Shown here: in pieces, positions 53,275-62,993 of the stretch | How the letters are laid out: each line of letters opens with the position of its first letter | Position numbering within the stretch: position 1 is the stretch's first letter | Origin: Sphingomonas vulcanisoli | GTDB lineage: Bacteria > Pseudomonadota > Alphaproteobacteria > Sphingomonadales > Sphingomonadaceae | Direction of reading: 5' to 3' | NCBI RefSeq assembly: GCF_011761305.1 | Contig: NZ_JAAOZC010000012.1 | Span: 28,211 to 92,210 of the forward strand | Length of the DNA stretch: 64,000 nt | Notes under the pieces: model-generated | Database searches by the model: none | Told to the model about the DNA's origin: nothing | The model's input: only the letters and a program-made list of their open reading frames with translations | Position numbers and translations under genes: made by a program

Positions 53275-54323
53275 CGAGCCAGCGCGTGACGAAAGAAAGC
53301 AGCCGCCTCGCCATAGACTTCACGCGATTCCGGCAGATCCGGGTCGCGCTCGAAATCGCCGTGCGACAGGCCTTCGTAGACGTTCAGGTCGGCTAAAACC
53401 CCCGCCTGCTTGAGCTTGCGATGCACCCGGATGGTGTTCGACAGGAAAAGATCGCGCGTGCCTGTGGTCAGCAATGTCGGCGGAAAACCGCTTAAGTCGG
53501 CGTTGACGGGCGAGAGTTCCGGATCCGCCATGTCATGCCCGTTGGCGTAAAGCCGTGCCGCCGCGCCGAGCAGCCCGTCATAGGATACCAAAGCATTATC
53601 GACATGGTCGTTGCTGAAATAGCTGTCGCCGACCTTGTCGAGCTGCGCCCAGGGTGTTCCCGCCCATAAAGCCCCTGGAAGCGGTAGATGATGCGCCTTG
53701 GCGCGAACGACCAGCGCCAGCGTCATCGCGCCGCCGGTAGAGGATCCGAACACGCCGATCCGTTTCGCGGGATGCCGCGCGACGAGCGCTTTCCAAACCG
53801 TCTCTGCATCGTCGATCGCGGCGGGATAGGGCGCGTCGGGGGCCATGCGATAGTCGACGCTAACCACGCGAAATCCGCGCCCCGCCAGCAAAATCGCATC
53901 GCGCAGGCCCGACCGGCCCGGCGCGAAGACATAGGCGCCGCCATGGAAGTTGAGCAGGATGCGGTCGCGATTTTCAGGCGGCAGGACGTCGGGCTCGATC
54001 CAGAAGACCGGGACGCCGCCGATCCGATCCGCGCGGACCTTTACCTTTTCCCGCGCGATCAAGGCCGGCAGGACCAGTTCGACATCGGCGGCAAAGGTGC
54101 GCACGAGCGTCCGCCACGCTTCCGCCGAGGCCGGCTGCTGGCTCCAGCCGGGATTGAGCGGTCCGGCGATCAGCGCCCGCAGTTCGGGGCTGGCGGTCGG
54201 CGGCACGGGCAGCGGCCTGGGCGGCACGGTATAGGTCTGTCCCGCCGCCGCCGTGGCCTCCACCGCCAGGGCTCCCGTCATCATGATGGCCAACAGGGCC
54301 GCCCGAACATGCCGCCCGTCCAT
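53271..54323 (-). CDS. Exported alpha/beta hydrolase (HSL-type esterase)
   Basis: The 350-residue protein has a signal peptide (residues 1-26, LLAIMMTGALAVEATAAA) and an alpha/beta hydrolase body: NFHGGAYVFAPGRSGL is the oxyanion hole and GVFGSSTGGAMTLALV the nucleophile elbow with Ser. LSHGDFE near the C-terminus holds the catalytic His. It is translationally coupled to both neighbours (TGATG with the TonB gene, ATGA with amylosucrase). An extracytoplasmic deacylase acting on acylated sugars before uptake is a reasonable but unproven role. Confidence 0.86.
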   Translation of the reverse strand: MDGRHVRAALLAIMMTGALAVEATAAAGQTYTVPPRPLPVPPTASPELRALIAGPLNPGWSQQPASAEAWRTLVRTFAADVELVLPALIAREKVKVRADRIGGVPVFWIEPDVLPPENRDRILLNFHGGAYVFAPGRSGLRDAILLAGRGFRVVSVDYRMAPDAPYPAAIDDAETVWKALVARHPAKRIGVFGSSTGGAMTLALVVRAKAHHLPLPGALWAGTPWAQLDKVGDSYFSNDHVDNALVSYDGLLGAAARLYANGHDMADPELSPVNADLSGFPPTLLTTGTRDLFLSNTIRVHRKLKQAGVLADLNVYEGLSHGDFERDPDLPESREVYGEAAAFFRHALAR

Positions 54324-56800
54324 CAGAAGCGCAGAGCGATGCTGGCGCTCACATTGCGCCCCGGAAAGGCGCGCGCGGTATCGATTCCGTTTGCGGGCAC
54401 GACATCCGGTCCCTGGCCGACTTCGGTGATGGCGATAACGTTGAACAGATTCTGCGCATTTACCGACACCCTGATCGCCGACGTCAGATTGTAGTAGGCG
54501 AAGGCGTTGGTCAGAACATAGCCCGGCATCTTCAGCATGTTCAGATCAGAAGCATAAGACGAAGTGGTGCCGGTGATGTTCGTGCCAACGGCGAACCGAT
54601 CGGTGCTGATCGAAGGCGTGGCCTGGAAGATCAGCGCGGCCTGCCGATAGGGGATGTTGCCGTTCAGCGCAGGGCTAACCTGGCTGTTGACGATCCGCGC
54701 ATGGGTATAGGTCGCACCGGCAACGAGATGGAAGATGCCGCGATCGATGCCGCCCTCGAACTCCACTCCGTAGGAGCGGTAGGTGTTGTTGATGATCGCC
54801 TGCTGCGGGATGACGATCTCATTCGATTCCGCCGTGGTCGCTCGGAAGGCGGTTAGGTTGGTGTAAAAGCTGCCCTTGCGGAATTTGATGCCCGCTTCCT
54901 GCTGGTTGACATAGTTCACCGCCACCGCATCTGCGACGCTGCCGTCGCTTCGCACGCCGCCGCCGAAGAGAATGCGATCGGCATTGAAGCGCGCACCCCG
55001 GCTGACGCGGGCGAACACGGCGAGATCGCGCATCAGCTCGTAATTGGCGCCGACCGAATAGGTGAAATAATTCTTGCGGTAGTTGACCGGCTGCGATGCC
55101 GCGAGATTGACGACAGGTACGCTGCGCTCGGGAGTCTGAATGATTCCGTCCTGATTGACGTCGATCGTGCTGAGCCCGGTGTTGCCGGCATAGAAGCCGC
55201 TCGCTTTAGAGCTATTGAACCGGACGCTGCCATCGAGATTCAGCGCGCCGGTCTTGAATGTTACGGCTAGATACGGCGCATCGATATTATAATCGACATC
55301 ATAGTAACGCTGGCAACAATTACCGAACACCGGCTCACCATAAGCGATCAGGCCATTCTGCGTCACTGCCTGCCCTGCGACATTGTAGACGTCGATCAGC
55401 GCGGCGTCCTTACCCTTTACTTCCTGGAGATAGCTATTCCAGTGCCAATCCATATTCACTTTCTGATAGGATTTGAAATAGCCGAACGTGACTGTGCCAG
55501 TGCCGATCCCGGTGGTGAAATCGCGGGCCAGCGTAAGGATGTTGGTGGCGTTGGTGAAATCATTGAGCGTGACGCCGAAGGTCAGCGCGTTTATGCCCAA
55601 GCCGTTGCCGTTGAGGGCTGCCGGATTGGCGATGGCCTGCCCCGCGCTCGGCCCATTGGCATAACGCAGCGTTGCCCCTGTCCCGCCGATCTGGGTGGCG
55701 TAGGTCGTAAGAGGCGCGACACTGCCCGGATAGGACGTGTCGGCGCTGCCGGCATTGCTTGCGACATTGAACTTGTCGTCGAGATTCCAGCCGCCGCCGA
55801 GGTTGAACGAAAACTCCGCACCTCCGCCGCGTGTCTTGATGCGATAGCCATCGGCGATGTCGGATGCGATACGGTTGCCGTCATGCCCGATCGAAACGTC
55901 CGAGCGGAAATATTGCGACAAGGCCGTGCCCGACAGGATGTTGAAATTGGGAAACGAGCTGTAGGTGGGATCGGAATTGGTGCCGGTGATGCGGACCGGC
56001 GTAGGTATGTAGATCGGCGAGCGGTCGTCCAGATATTTGAAGCTGAGGCGGATGAATCCGTTGGCGAACTTACGCGTAACATTGCCCTTGATCTGGCCAC
56101 CGCGTTCAGACGTATAGCCGGCATCCCTGACCCCGTCACCGACGCGGTAGAACCCGCCGACATGGAAGCGCCAATCGTCGCCGATCGGCGCGCCATAATC
56201 GGCATCGATCCGTGTCCGGTTGAAGTCGATACCCTTGGTGAGCCCGATCGACCCACCCGCAACCTCGCCTGTCTTGCTGATGAAGTTGATGATCGCACCC
56301 GGCGCATTGCTGGTGAAGGTGGAGGCCGATCCACCGCGCACGACTTCCACGCGCGAGATGTTGTAATCAGGACGCACAAAAGTGTCGGCGGTAGCAAAGG
56401 CGATGTCACCGAAATCCAGCACCGGCAAGCCGTCTTCCTGGAATTGAACGAACTTGCCGCCGCCACTCGCCGCCGGCAGACCGCGCACGGCAATATTGGC
56501 ATTGCTTTCGCCGCCCGACGATTCGGCGCGCAGGCCTGGAATGTTTCGGAGCAGATCGGCGCTGCCCATCGGGGAGAGCCTCGAAATTGCGGGCGCATCC
56601 ACAGCACTGACCGAAATGCTCGTGGATAGGCGCCGCTCGGGACGCGCCGTGCCGGTAACAACGAGTTCACCGCCATCGTCCGGCGCACCGGCTACCGTAT
56701 CAGATTGTGAAACAACGGCTGGCGATTTCTGCGCAAAACCGGCTTGCGAGGTCAACGCCATCCCGGCGACGCCAACAAACAAGCGATACATCGATCTCAT
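54323..56800 (-). CDS. TonB-dependent receptor of the sucrose-type operon
   Basis: The 825-residue outer-membrane receptor starts MRSMYRLFVGVAGMALTSQA with a signal peptide, followed by a plug domain (residues about 60-180, with NIPGLRAESSGGESNANIAV) and a 22-strand barrel ending in the aromatic SASIALRF. GGAGAG lies upstream of ATG 56800. It is the first gene of a four-gene operon with an esterase, amylosucrase and ROK kinase and should import sucrose or a related oligosaccharide. Confidence 0.9.
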   Translation of the reverse strand: MRSMYRLFVGVAGMALTSQAGFAQKSPAVVSQSDTVAGAPDDGGELVVTGTARPERRLSTSISVSAVDAPAISRLSPMGSADLLRNIPGLRAESSGGESNANIAVRGLPAASGGGKFVQFQEDGLPVLDFGDIAFATADTFVRPDYNISRVEVVRGGSASTFTSNAPGAIINFISKTGEVAGGSIGLTKGIDFNRTRIDADYGAPIGDDWRFHVGGFYRVGDGVRDAGYTSERGGQIKGNVTRKFANGFIRLSFKYLDDRSPIYIPTPVRITGTNSDPTYSSFPNFNILSGTALSQYFRSDVSIGHDGNRIASDIADGYRIKTRGGGAEFSFNLGGGWNLDDKFNVASNAGSADTSYPGSVAPLTTYATQIGGTGATLRYANGPSAGQAIANPAALNGNGLGINALTFGVTLNDFTNATNILTLARDFTTGIGTGTVTFGYFKSYQKVNMDWHWNSYLQEVKGKDAALIDVYNVAGQAVTQNGLIAYGEPVFGNCCQRYYDVDYNIDAPYLAVTFKTGALNLDGSVRFNSSKASGFYAGNTGLSTIDVNQDGIIQTPERSVPVVNLAASQPVNYRKNYFTYSVGANYELMRDLAVFARVSRGARFNADRILFGGGVRSDGSVADAVAVNYVNQQEAGIKFRKGSFYTNLTAFRATTAESNEIVIPQQAIINNTYRSYGVEFEGGIDRGIFHLVAGATYTHARIVNSQVSPALNGNIPYRQAALIFQATPSISTDRFAVGTNITGTTSSYASDLNMLKMPGYVLTNAFAYYNLTSAIRVSVNAQNLFNVIAITEVGQGPDVVPANGIDTARAFPGRNVSASIALRF

Positions 56801-56855
56801 GTCACTCTCCCTGGTGCAGCCGTGTCTGTGACGGCTTGGCGAGCATGATTGTATC

Positions 56856-56897
56856 TTTCACAATCGATTGCAAGGCAAATCGCAATCGATTGTGAAA
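56856..56897. promoter_or_regulatory. Twin palindromic operator between the divergent sugar units
   Basis: TTTCACAATCGATTGC (56856-56871) and its exact reverse complement GCAATCGATTGTGAAA (56882-56897) are 10 bases apart. Each contains the perfect palindrome CAATCGATTG; the two centres lie 22 bases apart, about two helical turns. The site sits between the TonB operon (start 56800) and the transporter gene (start 56945). It is the likely operator of the LacI-family regulator at 58333-59334. Confidence 0.85.
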
Positions 56898-56944
56898 ACA
56901 ATTTCTGCGGTGTAAGTCGTTTTAGAAAAATGAGGGAGAGTTCG

Positions 56945-58327
56945 ATGGATGGCGTTGCAGGGCAAGAACGGCGCATCGCGGGCGAACGCTCGTCCGTCCG
57001 CCCCAGCATGGGCTTCGGGCAGTCCAAGCTGTCGCTCCTCAGCATCGTGCAGATGAATATTGGTTTTTTCGGTCTCCAGTTCAGTTTCGGCCTGCAGCAA
57101 AGCAATATGGGCCCGATCTACAGCTATCTGGGCGCCAGCGAAGCCGCGATGCCGTTACTGTGGCTTGCCGGCCCGATGACGGGTCTTATCGTCCAGCCGC
57201 TGGTGGGGGCGCTCAGCGATAGGACGATCAGTCGCCTCGGGCGGCGGACGCCGTATTTTCTCGTCGGTGCGGTAATATGCAGCCTCGGACTATTGGCGAT
57301 GCCCTACAGCCGAACCCTATGGATTGCAGCGACGCTGCTCTGGATACTGGATGCCGCGAACAACATTACCATGGAGCCCTATCGCGCTTATGTCGGCGAT
57401 CGGTTGAACGCCAGCCAGCGGCCGATCGGCTTTCTCACGCAAAGCGCCTTCACCGGCCTTGCCCAGACCCTGGCCTATCTTGCGCCGTCAATCCTCGTCT
57501 TCTGGGGAATGGATGCAAATGCAGTCGACGCGAACCATGTTCCGAACATCACCCGCGCCGCGTTCCTCATCGGCGCGGTGCTGTCGCTGACGACAATATT
57601 ATGGTCGGCGCTATCAGTGCGCGAATTACCCCCCAGCCAGGAGCAGATCGCCAAGATGCGTCGCACACCGCTGTCGCTACGCGGTACAATCGATGACATC
57701 TGCAGCGCCTTCATCGAAATGCCGCCGACGATGCGTCAGCTTGCGCTGGCGATGCTGTGTCAGTGGTATGCTATGTTCTGTTATTGGCAGTTCATAACCT
57801 TTGCGGTCGCCCGCACGCTCCACAACACCGCCGATCCCTCCTCGCCGGGTTTTCGCGACGCCGCTCTCGCGACCGGGCAGCTCGGCGGGTTCTACAATTT
57901 CGTGGCCTTCGGTGCAGCCTTTATCATGGTGCCGATCACCCGACGGTGCGGCGCCCGCGCAGTGCACGCTTTTTGTATGGTCGCGGCGGGTGCGGCGATG
58001 CTTATTATTCCCGGCATCGAAACGAAGGCGCTCCTCTTTGTGCCGATGATCGGCATCGGCATCGGCTGGGCAAGCCTGATGGGCAATCCCTACGTCATGC
58101 TGGTTGATTCGATTCCGCCGGAACGAACCGGAGTTTATATGGGCATCTTCAATATGTTCATCGTCGTGCCGATGCTGATCGAGAGCCTGACCATGCCGTT
58201 GTTGTACAATCGGATTTTGGGCGGCGACCCGCGCCATGTGCTGTGTCTGAGTGGCATGCTGATGCTGGCGGCAGCAGCGGCGACGATGCGTATTTCAGGG
58301 CAACCGCGTGGCGCGAAATTGCCCTGA
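56945..58327 (+). CDS. MFS sugar transporter, sucrose/GPH-like
   Basis: The 460-residue protein has 12 hydrophobic segments. LVGALSDRTISRLGRRTPYF is the family loop between helices 2 and 3 and MEPYRAYVGDRL follows in the first half. The start at ATG 56945 is chosen because AGGGAGAG lies directly upstream and the longer frame would cover the operator. As the divergent partner of the TonB operon and adjacent to the regulator gene, it probably carries sucrose across the inner membrane. The sugar specificity is inferred. Confidence 0.88.
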   Translation: MDGVAGQERRIAGERSSVRPSMGFGQSKLSLLSIVQMNIGFFGLQFSFGLQQSNMGPIYSYLGASEAAMPLLWLAGPMTGLIVQPLVGALSDRTISRLGRRTPYFLVGAVICSLGLLAMPYSRTLWIAATLLWILDAANNITMEPYRAYVGDRLNASQRPIGFLTQSAFTGLAQTLAYLAPSILVFWGMDANAVDANHVPNITRAAFLIGAVLSLTTILWSALSVRELPPSQEQIAKMRRTPLSLRGTIDDICSAFIEMPPTMRQLALAMLCQWYAMFCYWQFITFAVARTLHNTADPSSPGFRDAALATGQLGGFYNFVAFGAAFIMVPITRRCGARAVHAFCMVAAGAAMLIIPGIETKALLFVPMIGIGIGWASLMGNPYVMLVDSIPPERTGVYMGIFNMFIVVPMLIESLTMPLLYNRILGGDPRHVLCLSGMLMLAAAAATMRISGQPRGAKLP

Positions 58328-58332
58328 GGTCT

Positions 58333-59334
58333 TCAGGCGACTGTGGAGCCGCGAACAATCAATTCGGGCTTTAGCATCACCGAGGCAGCAGTCTCTCCGG
58401 CGATGCGCTTGAACAGGATGTCGATCAGGGCGGCGGCACCGGCAACCAGATCCTGCCGAATGGTGGTCAACCCGGGGATCGTATGCGCGGCCAGCGATAC
58501 ATCGTCATAACCCACGATTGCCACGTCATGCGGCACGGTCAGCCCCCGTTCGGTAAGCGCCCGCAACGCGCTCATCGCCACCACGTCAGATCCAGCAAAA
58601 ATCCCATCGGGCGCTGGATGGGTGTCGAGATAGGCGGTGATTGCCGAATAAGCGGCGTCGGGCGTCATATGGAGTTCAAGCGCCGTACCGGTCACGCCCC
58701 GCCCCGCCCCGGCGACTGCCTGCCGAAAGCCCTCGTAGCGCTGCATGAATTCAGGCGCCGCGATGTTGCCGAGATATAGCAACCGACGGCGTCCGATCGC
58801 GATCAAGTGGCGCGCGGCGGCGCTCCCTCCGCCCATATTGTCGGACCCTACCGTCAACTGCCGTTGATCGGGCCTCCCAGCCCCCCAAACCACCAGTGGC
58901 GCGTAGCGGTGGGCAACACGCTCGATCGTTTCCTGCTGATCGGATTGGCCAATCAGGATCACACCGTCAGTACGCCCGGAATCGACGAGGCGATCCAGCC
59001 AGTCCGCCGTCATGGGGATGATCCGCGATAACAGCAGATCGTAGCCACGCTCTGTCAACCCGTCGGCGAGATGGCCTAGCAGGGACAAGAAAAAGGGGTC
59101 GGACAGATGCTGCCCTGTCTCGTGACCAAGCGGAAGGATCAGGCCGATCGCATGCGTGCGGCGCAATCTGAGGTTGCGCGCGAGTTGATTGGGTTGAAAG
59201 CCATGTTGATCGGCCAGCGAGCGGATGCGTGCCCGCGTCTGTTCGTTGACCGACGAATGCCCGGACAGCGCACGCGACGCGGTCGACACCGACGTGCCGG
59301 CTGCGCGCGCGAGATCGGCAAGACTCCCGATCAC
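58333..59334 (-). CDS. LacI-family transcriptional regulator of the sugar locus
   Basis: The 333-residue protein from GTG 59334 has the LacI HTH (IGSLADLARAAGTSVSTASR) with the hinge LRLRRTHAIGLILPL, and the periplasmic-binding-fold sugar domain (DGIFAGSDVVAMSALRALTE, DVAIVGYDDVSLAAHTIPGL). The start is uncertain: a frame 36 codons longer exists but its start is not protein-like. It lies next to the transporter, convergent with it, and is the best candidate to bind the CAATCGATTG twin operator. It is likely to repress until the sugar is present. Confidence 0.88.
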   Translation of the reverse strand: MIGSLADLARAAGTSVSTASRALSGHSSVNEQTRARIRSLADQHGFQPNQLARNLRLRRTHAIGLILPLGHETGQHLSDPFFLSLLGHLADGLTERGYDLLLSRIIPMTADWLDRLVDSGRTDGVILIGQSDQQETIERVAHRYAPLVVWGAGRPDQRQLTVGSDNMGGGSAAARHLIAIGRRRLLYLGNIAAPEFMQRYEGFRQAVAGAGRGVTGTALELHMTPDAAYSAITAYLDTHPAPDGIFAGSDVVAMSALRALTERGLTVPHDVAIVGYDDVSLAAHTIPGLTTIRQDLVAGAAALIDILFKRIAGETAASVMLKPELIVRGSTVA

Positions 59335-59621
59335 TCGTGCAAGGGACGCATAGCATTCATACCCGACACATCTAAGCCAGCCTTCAGGACGGATCAAACA
59401 GGGCAAGCACCGAAAAAGCGCAAGCAATCCCGCTGACAGCAAAATGCCATCCTAAAACGATCTTCACGCTCGTTCTGCCGTGCTCCGTACCAACAGGGAG
59501 GACTGCTTCCGCCTCCGTCATGTCGTCGCATCACCCGAACTTCGAACGCAGATTGCCGATGCCCCACGGTCGTGAAGCCGCGTCTGCATGCGTGGCGCGC
59601 GCCGTCTAAAGACAGTTTTGT

Positions 59622-59860
59622 CTAACCGATCGCCATACCGAGCAGCCGCCCAATCGCGACAGTAACACCAAGCGCCAGCCCACCAAACAACACCACCCGC
59701 CCGATCGCACGGCCGACCGGGGCCCGTCCGGCTGCGGCGCCGATTGCGCCAAGAGCAGCCAGACACCCTAGCGCGACCGCGATCACGACTGGAATGAGCA
59801 GCGAGCGGGCACGAGCATTACGATCAACAGCGGCACGATGGCGCCACAGAAGGATAATGA
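59622..59860 (-). pseudogene. C-terminal remnant of a VIT1/CCC1-family transporter
   Basis: Read on the minus strand the segment gives SLSFCGAIVPLLIVMLVPAR in one frame, then after a stop and a shift VIAVALGCLAALGAIGAAAG and VTVAIGRLLGMAIG before TAG at 59622-59624. This is the last two membrane helices of the VIT1/CCC1 family of iron/manganese transporters. The frameshift and missing N-terminus show it is dead. Confidence 0.6.
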
Positions 59861-60300
59861 CTTCGGCTCTTATACCGCGCCATTTTGCTCTATATTACGC
59901 AGCGTTACATGTTGCCACGTAATTGCCAAGTTAGGCACGCAACCAACCGGTCATAATAGACCTATTAAGGCTCGCAGTTCCCCACCATTATAGCTCGCGG
60001 CAGCAACAATGTCTTCAGCCAGCGCTTATGTTCGCGCTGACAAAGGCTGGCGCGACATCGGTATGTTGGTCTGCCACCGTATTTCGTGTCCAAGAAAGGA
60101 CGGCAGGCAGGATCATGCGCGAATGCTCTAAGGAGCCGTGGGGCCGCTGTGTCTCAACGGCAATGCGCAAGGCAACTCCATCGCAGATCCGCAGAGGTCG
60201 CTGATTGAGCCGGACTGCAGCTATCCCCAAGTACGTCTGCCTCGGGGTGTGTCGCGCTTTGCAGTGTTTTCCCGGCATTCGCGTGCACCTCCGGCACGAG

Positions 60301-60337
60301 AGAAAGCCCCGCCAAGCCACCGGCTGACGGGGTTTCT
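60301..60337 (-). terminator. Hairpin downstream of the second TonB receptor gene
   Basis: AGAAAGCCCCG pairs with CGGGGTTTCT around a 16-base loop, with one bulged G. On the minus strand the stem lies about 70 bases past the TonB receptor stop codon (60408), the expected place for its terminator. The TTTCT end on the plus strand also fits use in the opposite direction. Confidence 0.6.
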
Positions 60338-60407
60338 CACCGACACAGCAAAAATTACGACGTCCCGATAGCTCACCAACCGGCTTACCATCGCCCGTCT
60401 TGTACCA

Positions 60408-62846
60408 TTACCACTTGTAGCGGATCTGCCCGACGACGCTGCGCGGACGGTCGACATTGACAAAATACGACCCCGGATTCGCTGAGTCGGTTGCGCTGGT
60501 AATGATCAGTGCGTTGGTGACGTTCTTGGCGATCACAGCGATCTCCCAATGGTCGTCCGCTGTCGACAAGGCTGCCCGCAGATCCAGCTTTTCATAGGCC
60601 TTCTGAGCGAGACCGACGTAGCCCGGGAAACCGGAATCGTCCTGATCCGTCGTAAAATATTTGGACTGATGAAGCAGGCTGGCGTCGAACGCGAGGGTGA
60701 GAGCATCCGTAATGGGATGCTTGAACTCCGCGTAGAAACTCGCAGCGAATTTGGGCGCAAAGGCAGTGGGCTGGCCCGATAGATCCTGCGAGGTCGCACC
60801 CGACACCTTCTGGAACGCCGTCGGCGATGCAGCGGGGAAACTCTTGAAGTGCGAATCGAGGAAGGTCATCGCCGTACCGACCGAGAGCGACCGGGTAAGC
60901 GCCAGCTTGCTCTCCAATTCGATGCCGCGCGATATCGAAGAAGCCGCGTTTTGCACCACGGAGAGCGGTGTGCCCGCGCTGCTCGGGACAAAAACCGAAA
61001 CCTGAAGATTATTGTAGGCGCTATGGAACGCGCTGACATTGAACAGCAAGCGACGATCGAACAGCTCGCTCCGGAATCCGACTTCATAAGCGGTCACAGT
61101 CTCCGGGTCGAAACCGATGCCCGACGGGGGCGCCACCACCAGCGTGCCGTTGAAGCCGCCCGCCTTGAAGCCCTTTGAGAAGGAGGCATAGACGTTGATG
61201 TTGCGCGCCAGCTTATATTCAGCGTTCACCGTCGGCGTGAATTTGTCATCGGTGCGACGAAGATCGCGATTGACCGGCGCCCCAAGCGCGAGGGCCGTAG
61301 CAGCGGCGCCCGCCGCTGCGGCGTTGGCGCCAGTATAGGGCGTGATATTGCCGAAGCCGTTCGCAGCCTGACCGTAATAGACGGCCTGGAGCATATGCTT
61401 TCTGACCGATGTGTACCGGGCGCCCGCCGTGAGCGAGAGCGGTTCGATCGGCCGCCATGTCACGCTGGCAAAGGCCGAGAGCGTCCGTTCATTCTGGGAC
61501 GAGTCGGTGACCTGGCCGAGCGGGGTGGGCAATCCGGCAAAGGGTGGAATGGTAGCGAGTACCGGCGTCAGGAAGGAGTAGGCCAATTCGGTGACGTCGT
61601 GGAACCTGGACGTCTGAAAATAAGCACCGGCGATGTACGACAGCGGCGCCTTGGCATCATTCGAGGCGATGCGCAGTTCCTGGCTGAACTGATTATAGTG
61701 CTGAGGCGCACGCAGGCCAAACGAGGGTGCGGGCGCGCCATCGACATCCTGGATATTCACGAAGGAAAAATGGCTGAAGCCGGTTTCCGAGGTTAGCGTC
61801 GCCCAGCCGAGATCGAGCGCAGCGTTCGCCTGATAATCCTGTGTATCGAGGTTTAGCGCCTGTCCAGGCGTCTGATCGCGGACATAGTTGAGTTGGGCGT
61901 CATAGCCCCCGGCGGCGATCGCCGGGCAAGAAATAGGCGGCTGGTTCGTCGCAGGGAAGGCGCGGAACGGCACCGGCGGCGGACAATTGACGATCTGCTG
62001 GCCCGGACCGCCCTTCTCGCGGTTGCGGGTCGCTTCCGCGGTGAGGAACAGAGTGAAGTTGCTGGTCGGCTTCCACAGCGCCGAAAGCCGTCCCGCGACA
62101 TTGCGCTCATGCGGCACTTTGACGCCGCCGGTACGATCCGTGATGTATCCATTCAGGCCATTGAACAGAACCGCCCCGCGCAATGCCAGCGTGCTGCTCA
62201 CCGGCGTGTTGACGATCGCTTCGCCGGCATATTCGCCCTGCTGGCCATAAAGCGCGCGAACGCTGCCTTCAAAGTCTTGGCGCGGGCGGGCGGTCTGGAT
62301 GTTGATCGCGCCGGCGATCGCATTGTTGCCGAAGAAGGTGGTCTGCGGACCCTTGAGCAGCTCGACGCGGTCGATATCGAGCAGCAGCGCGCCCGACGAA
62401 CGCGCCTTCCCGTGGTAGACGTCATTGACAAAGGTCACGACCGACTGGTCGAGTGATGAGTTCGTGCCTGAGGAAACGCCGCGCAGCGATACGCGCGCGC
62501 CGCGGCCGACCGGCGCGACGCTGAACGCCGGCTGCGAGTGCGACAGATCCTGCAGGCTGCGGTAATTCTGGTCGGCGATCGCCGCGCCGCTGACGACGGA
62601 GATCGAGATCGGCACGTCCTGCAGGTTCTGGGAGCGCTTTTGCGCCGTGACGATGATATCCGCGAGTGCGGGCTGGCCATTTTCCGGAGCTGCCTTGTCG
62701 GTCGCCGTCTGCGGCGCGCTTTGGGCTGCGTCCTGAGCCAGGGCCGGCGTGCCGAGCGAGACCATCATCGTGCCCGTCAAAAGCCAGATCGCCAGCGAGG
62801 ACCGCTTTGCAACGCGACTATACGACATATCGAACCGATCGGCCAT
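60408..62846 (-). CDS. TonB-dependent receptor (second)
   Basis: The 812-residue protein has a signal peptide (up to about residue 37, GTPALAQ), a TonB-box-like PALADIIVTAQKRSQNLQDV, a plug domain with VSLRGVSSGTNSSLDQSV and a barrel that ends in SVVGQIRYKW. GGGAGGGTG precedes ATG 62846. It is of the small-solute receptor type common in sphingomonads; its substrate is unknown, and the neighbouring BKACE gene suggests an organic acid. The gap to the BKACE gene at 62994 holds nothing recognised. Confidence 0.9.
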   Translation of the reverse strand: MADRFDMSYSRVAKRSSLAIWLLTGTMMVSLGTPALAQDAAQSAPQTATDKAAPENGQPALADIIVTAQKRSQNLQDVPISISVVSGAAIADQNYRSLQDLSHSQPAFSVAPVGRGARVSLRGVSSGTNSSLDQSVVTFVNDVYHGKARSSGALLLDIDRVELLKGPQTTFFGNNAIAGAINIQTARPRQDFEGSVRALYGQQGEYAGEAIVNTPVSSTLALRGAVLFNGLNGYITDRTGGVKVPHERNVAGRLSALWKPTSNFTLFLTAEATRNREKGGPGQQIVNCPPPVPFRAFPATNQPPISCPAIAAGGYDAQLNYVRDQTPGQALNLDTQDYQANAALDLGWATLTSETGFSHFSFVNIQDVDGAPAPSFGLRAPQHYNQFSQELRIASNDAKAPLSYIAGAYFQTSRFHDVTELAYSFLTPVLATIPPFAGLPTPLGQVTDSSQNERTLSAFASVTWRPIEPLSLTAGARYTSVRKHMLQAVYYGQAANGFGNITPYTGANAAAAGAAATALALGAPVNRDLRRTDDKFTPTVNAEYKLARNINVYASFSKGFKAGGFNGTLVVAPPSGIGFDPETVTAYEVGFRSELFDRRLLFNVSAFHSAYNNLQVSVFVPSSAGTPLSVVQNAASSISRGIELESKLALTRSLSVGTAMTFLDSHFKSFPAASPTAFQKVSGATSQDLSGQPTAFAPKFAASFYAEFKHPITDALTLAFDASLLHQSKYFTTDQDDSGFPGYVGLAQKAYEKLDLRAALSTADDHWEIAVIAKNVTNALIITSATDSANPGSYFVNVDRPRSVVGQIRYKW

Positions 62847-62993
62847 TTCACCCTCCCACTACGTTGAGCGGCCCGTTATCCAGGCTCGCCGCGTCCTAGT
62901 GACGCTATTTAGTGGCACGGTCAATAGTTGTAGACGACAAGCTTGCGGTGTTGCGCGCGGGCCGCACCTCCCATTATTGGGCCACGGCGCCCG

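Larger units (their letters stand above)
59335..60407. other. Intergenic region with a gene remnant
   Basis: About 1.07 kb lies between the regulator and the second TonB receptor. It contains the broken VIT-family remnant at 59622-59860 and a terminator hairpin at 60301-60337. The rest has only short frames without start signals and no RNA I recognise. Confidence 0.5.

Noticed and set aside
55442..56629. A 395-codon open frame opposite the TonB receptor
   Set aside because: It lies inside a receptor gene with plug and barrel features; no family signature is seen in the opposite frame.
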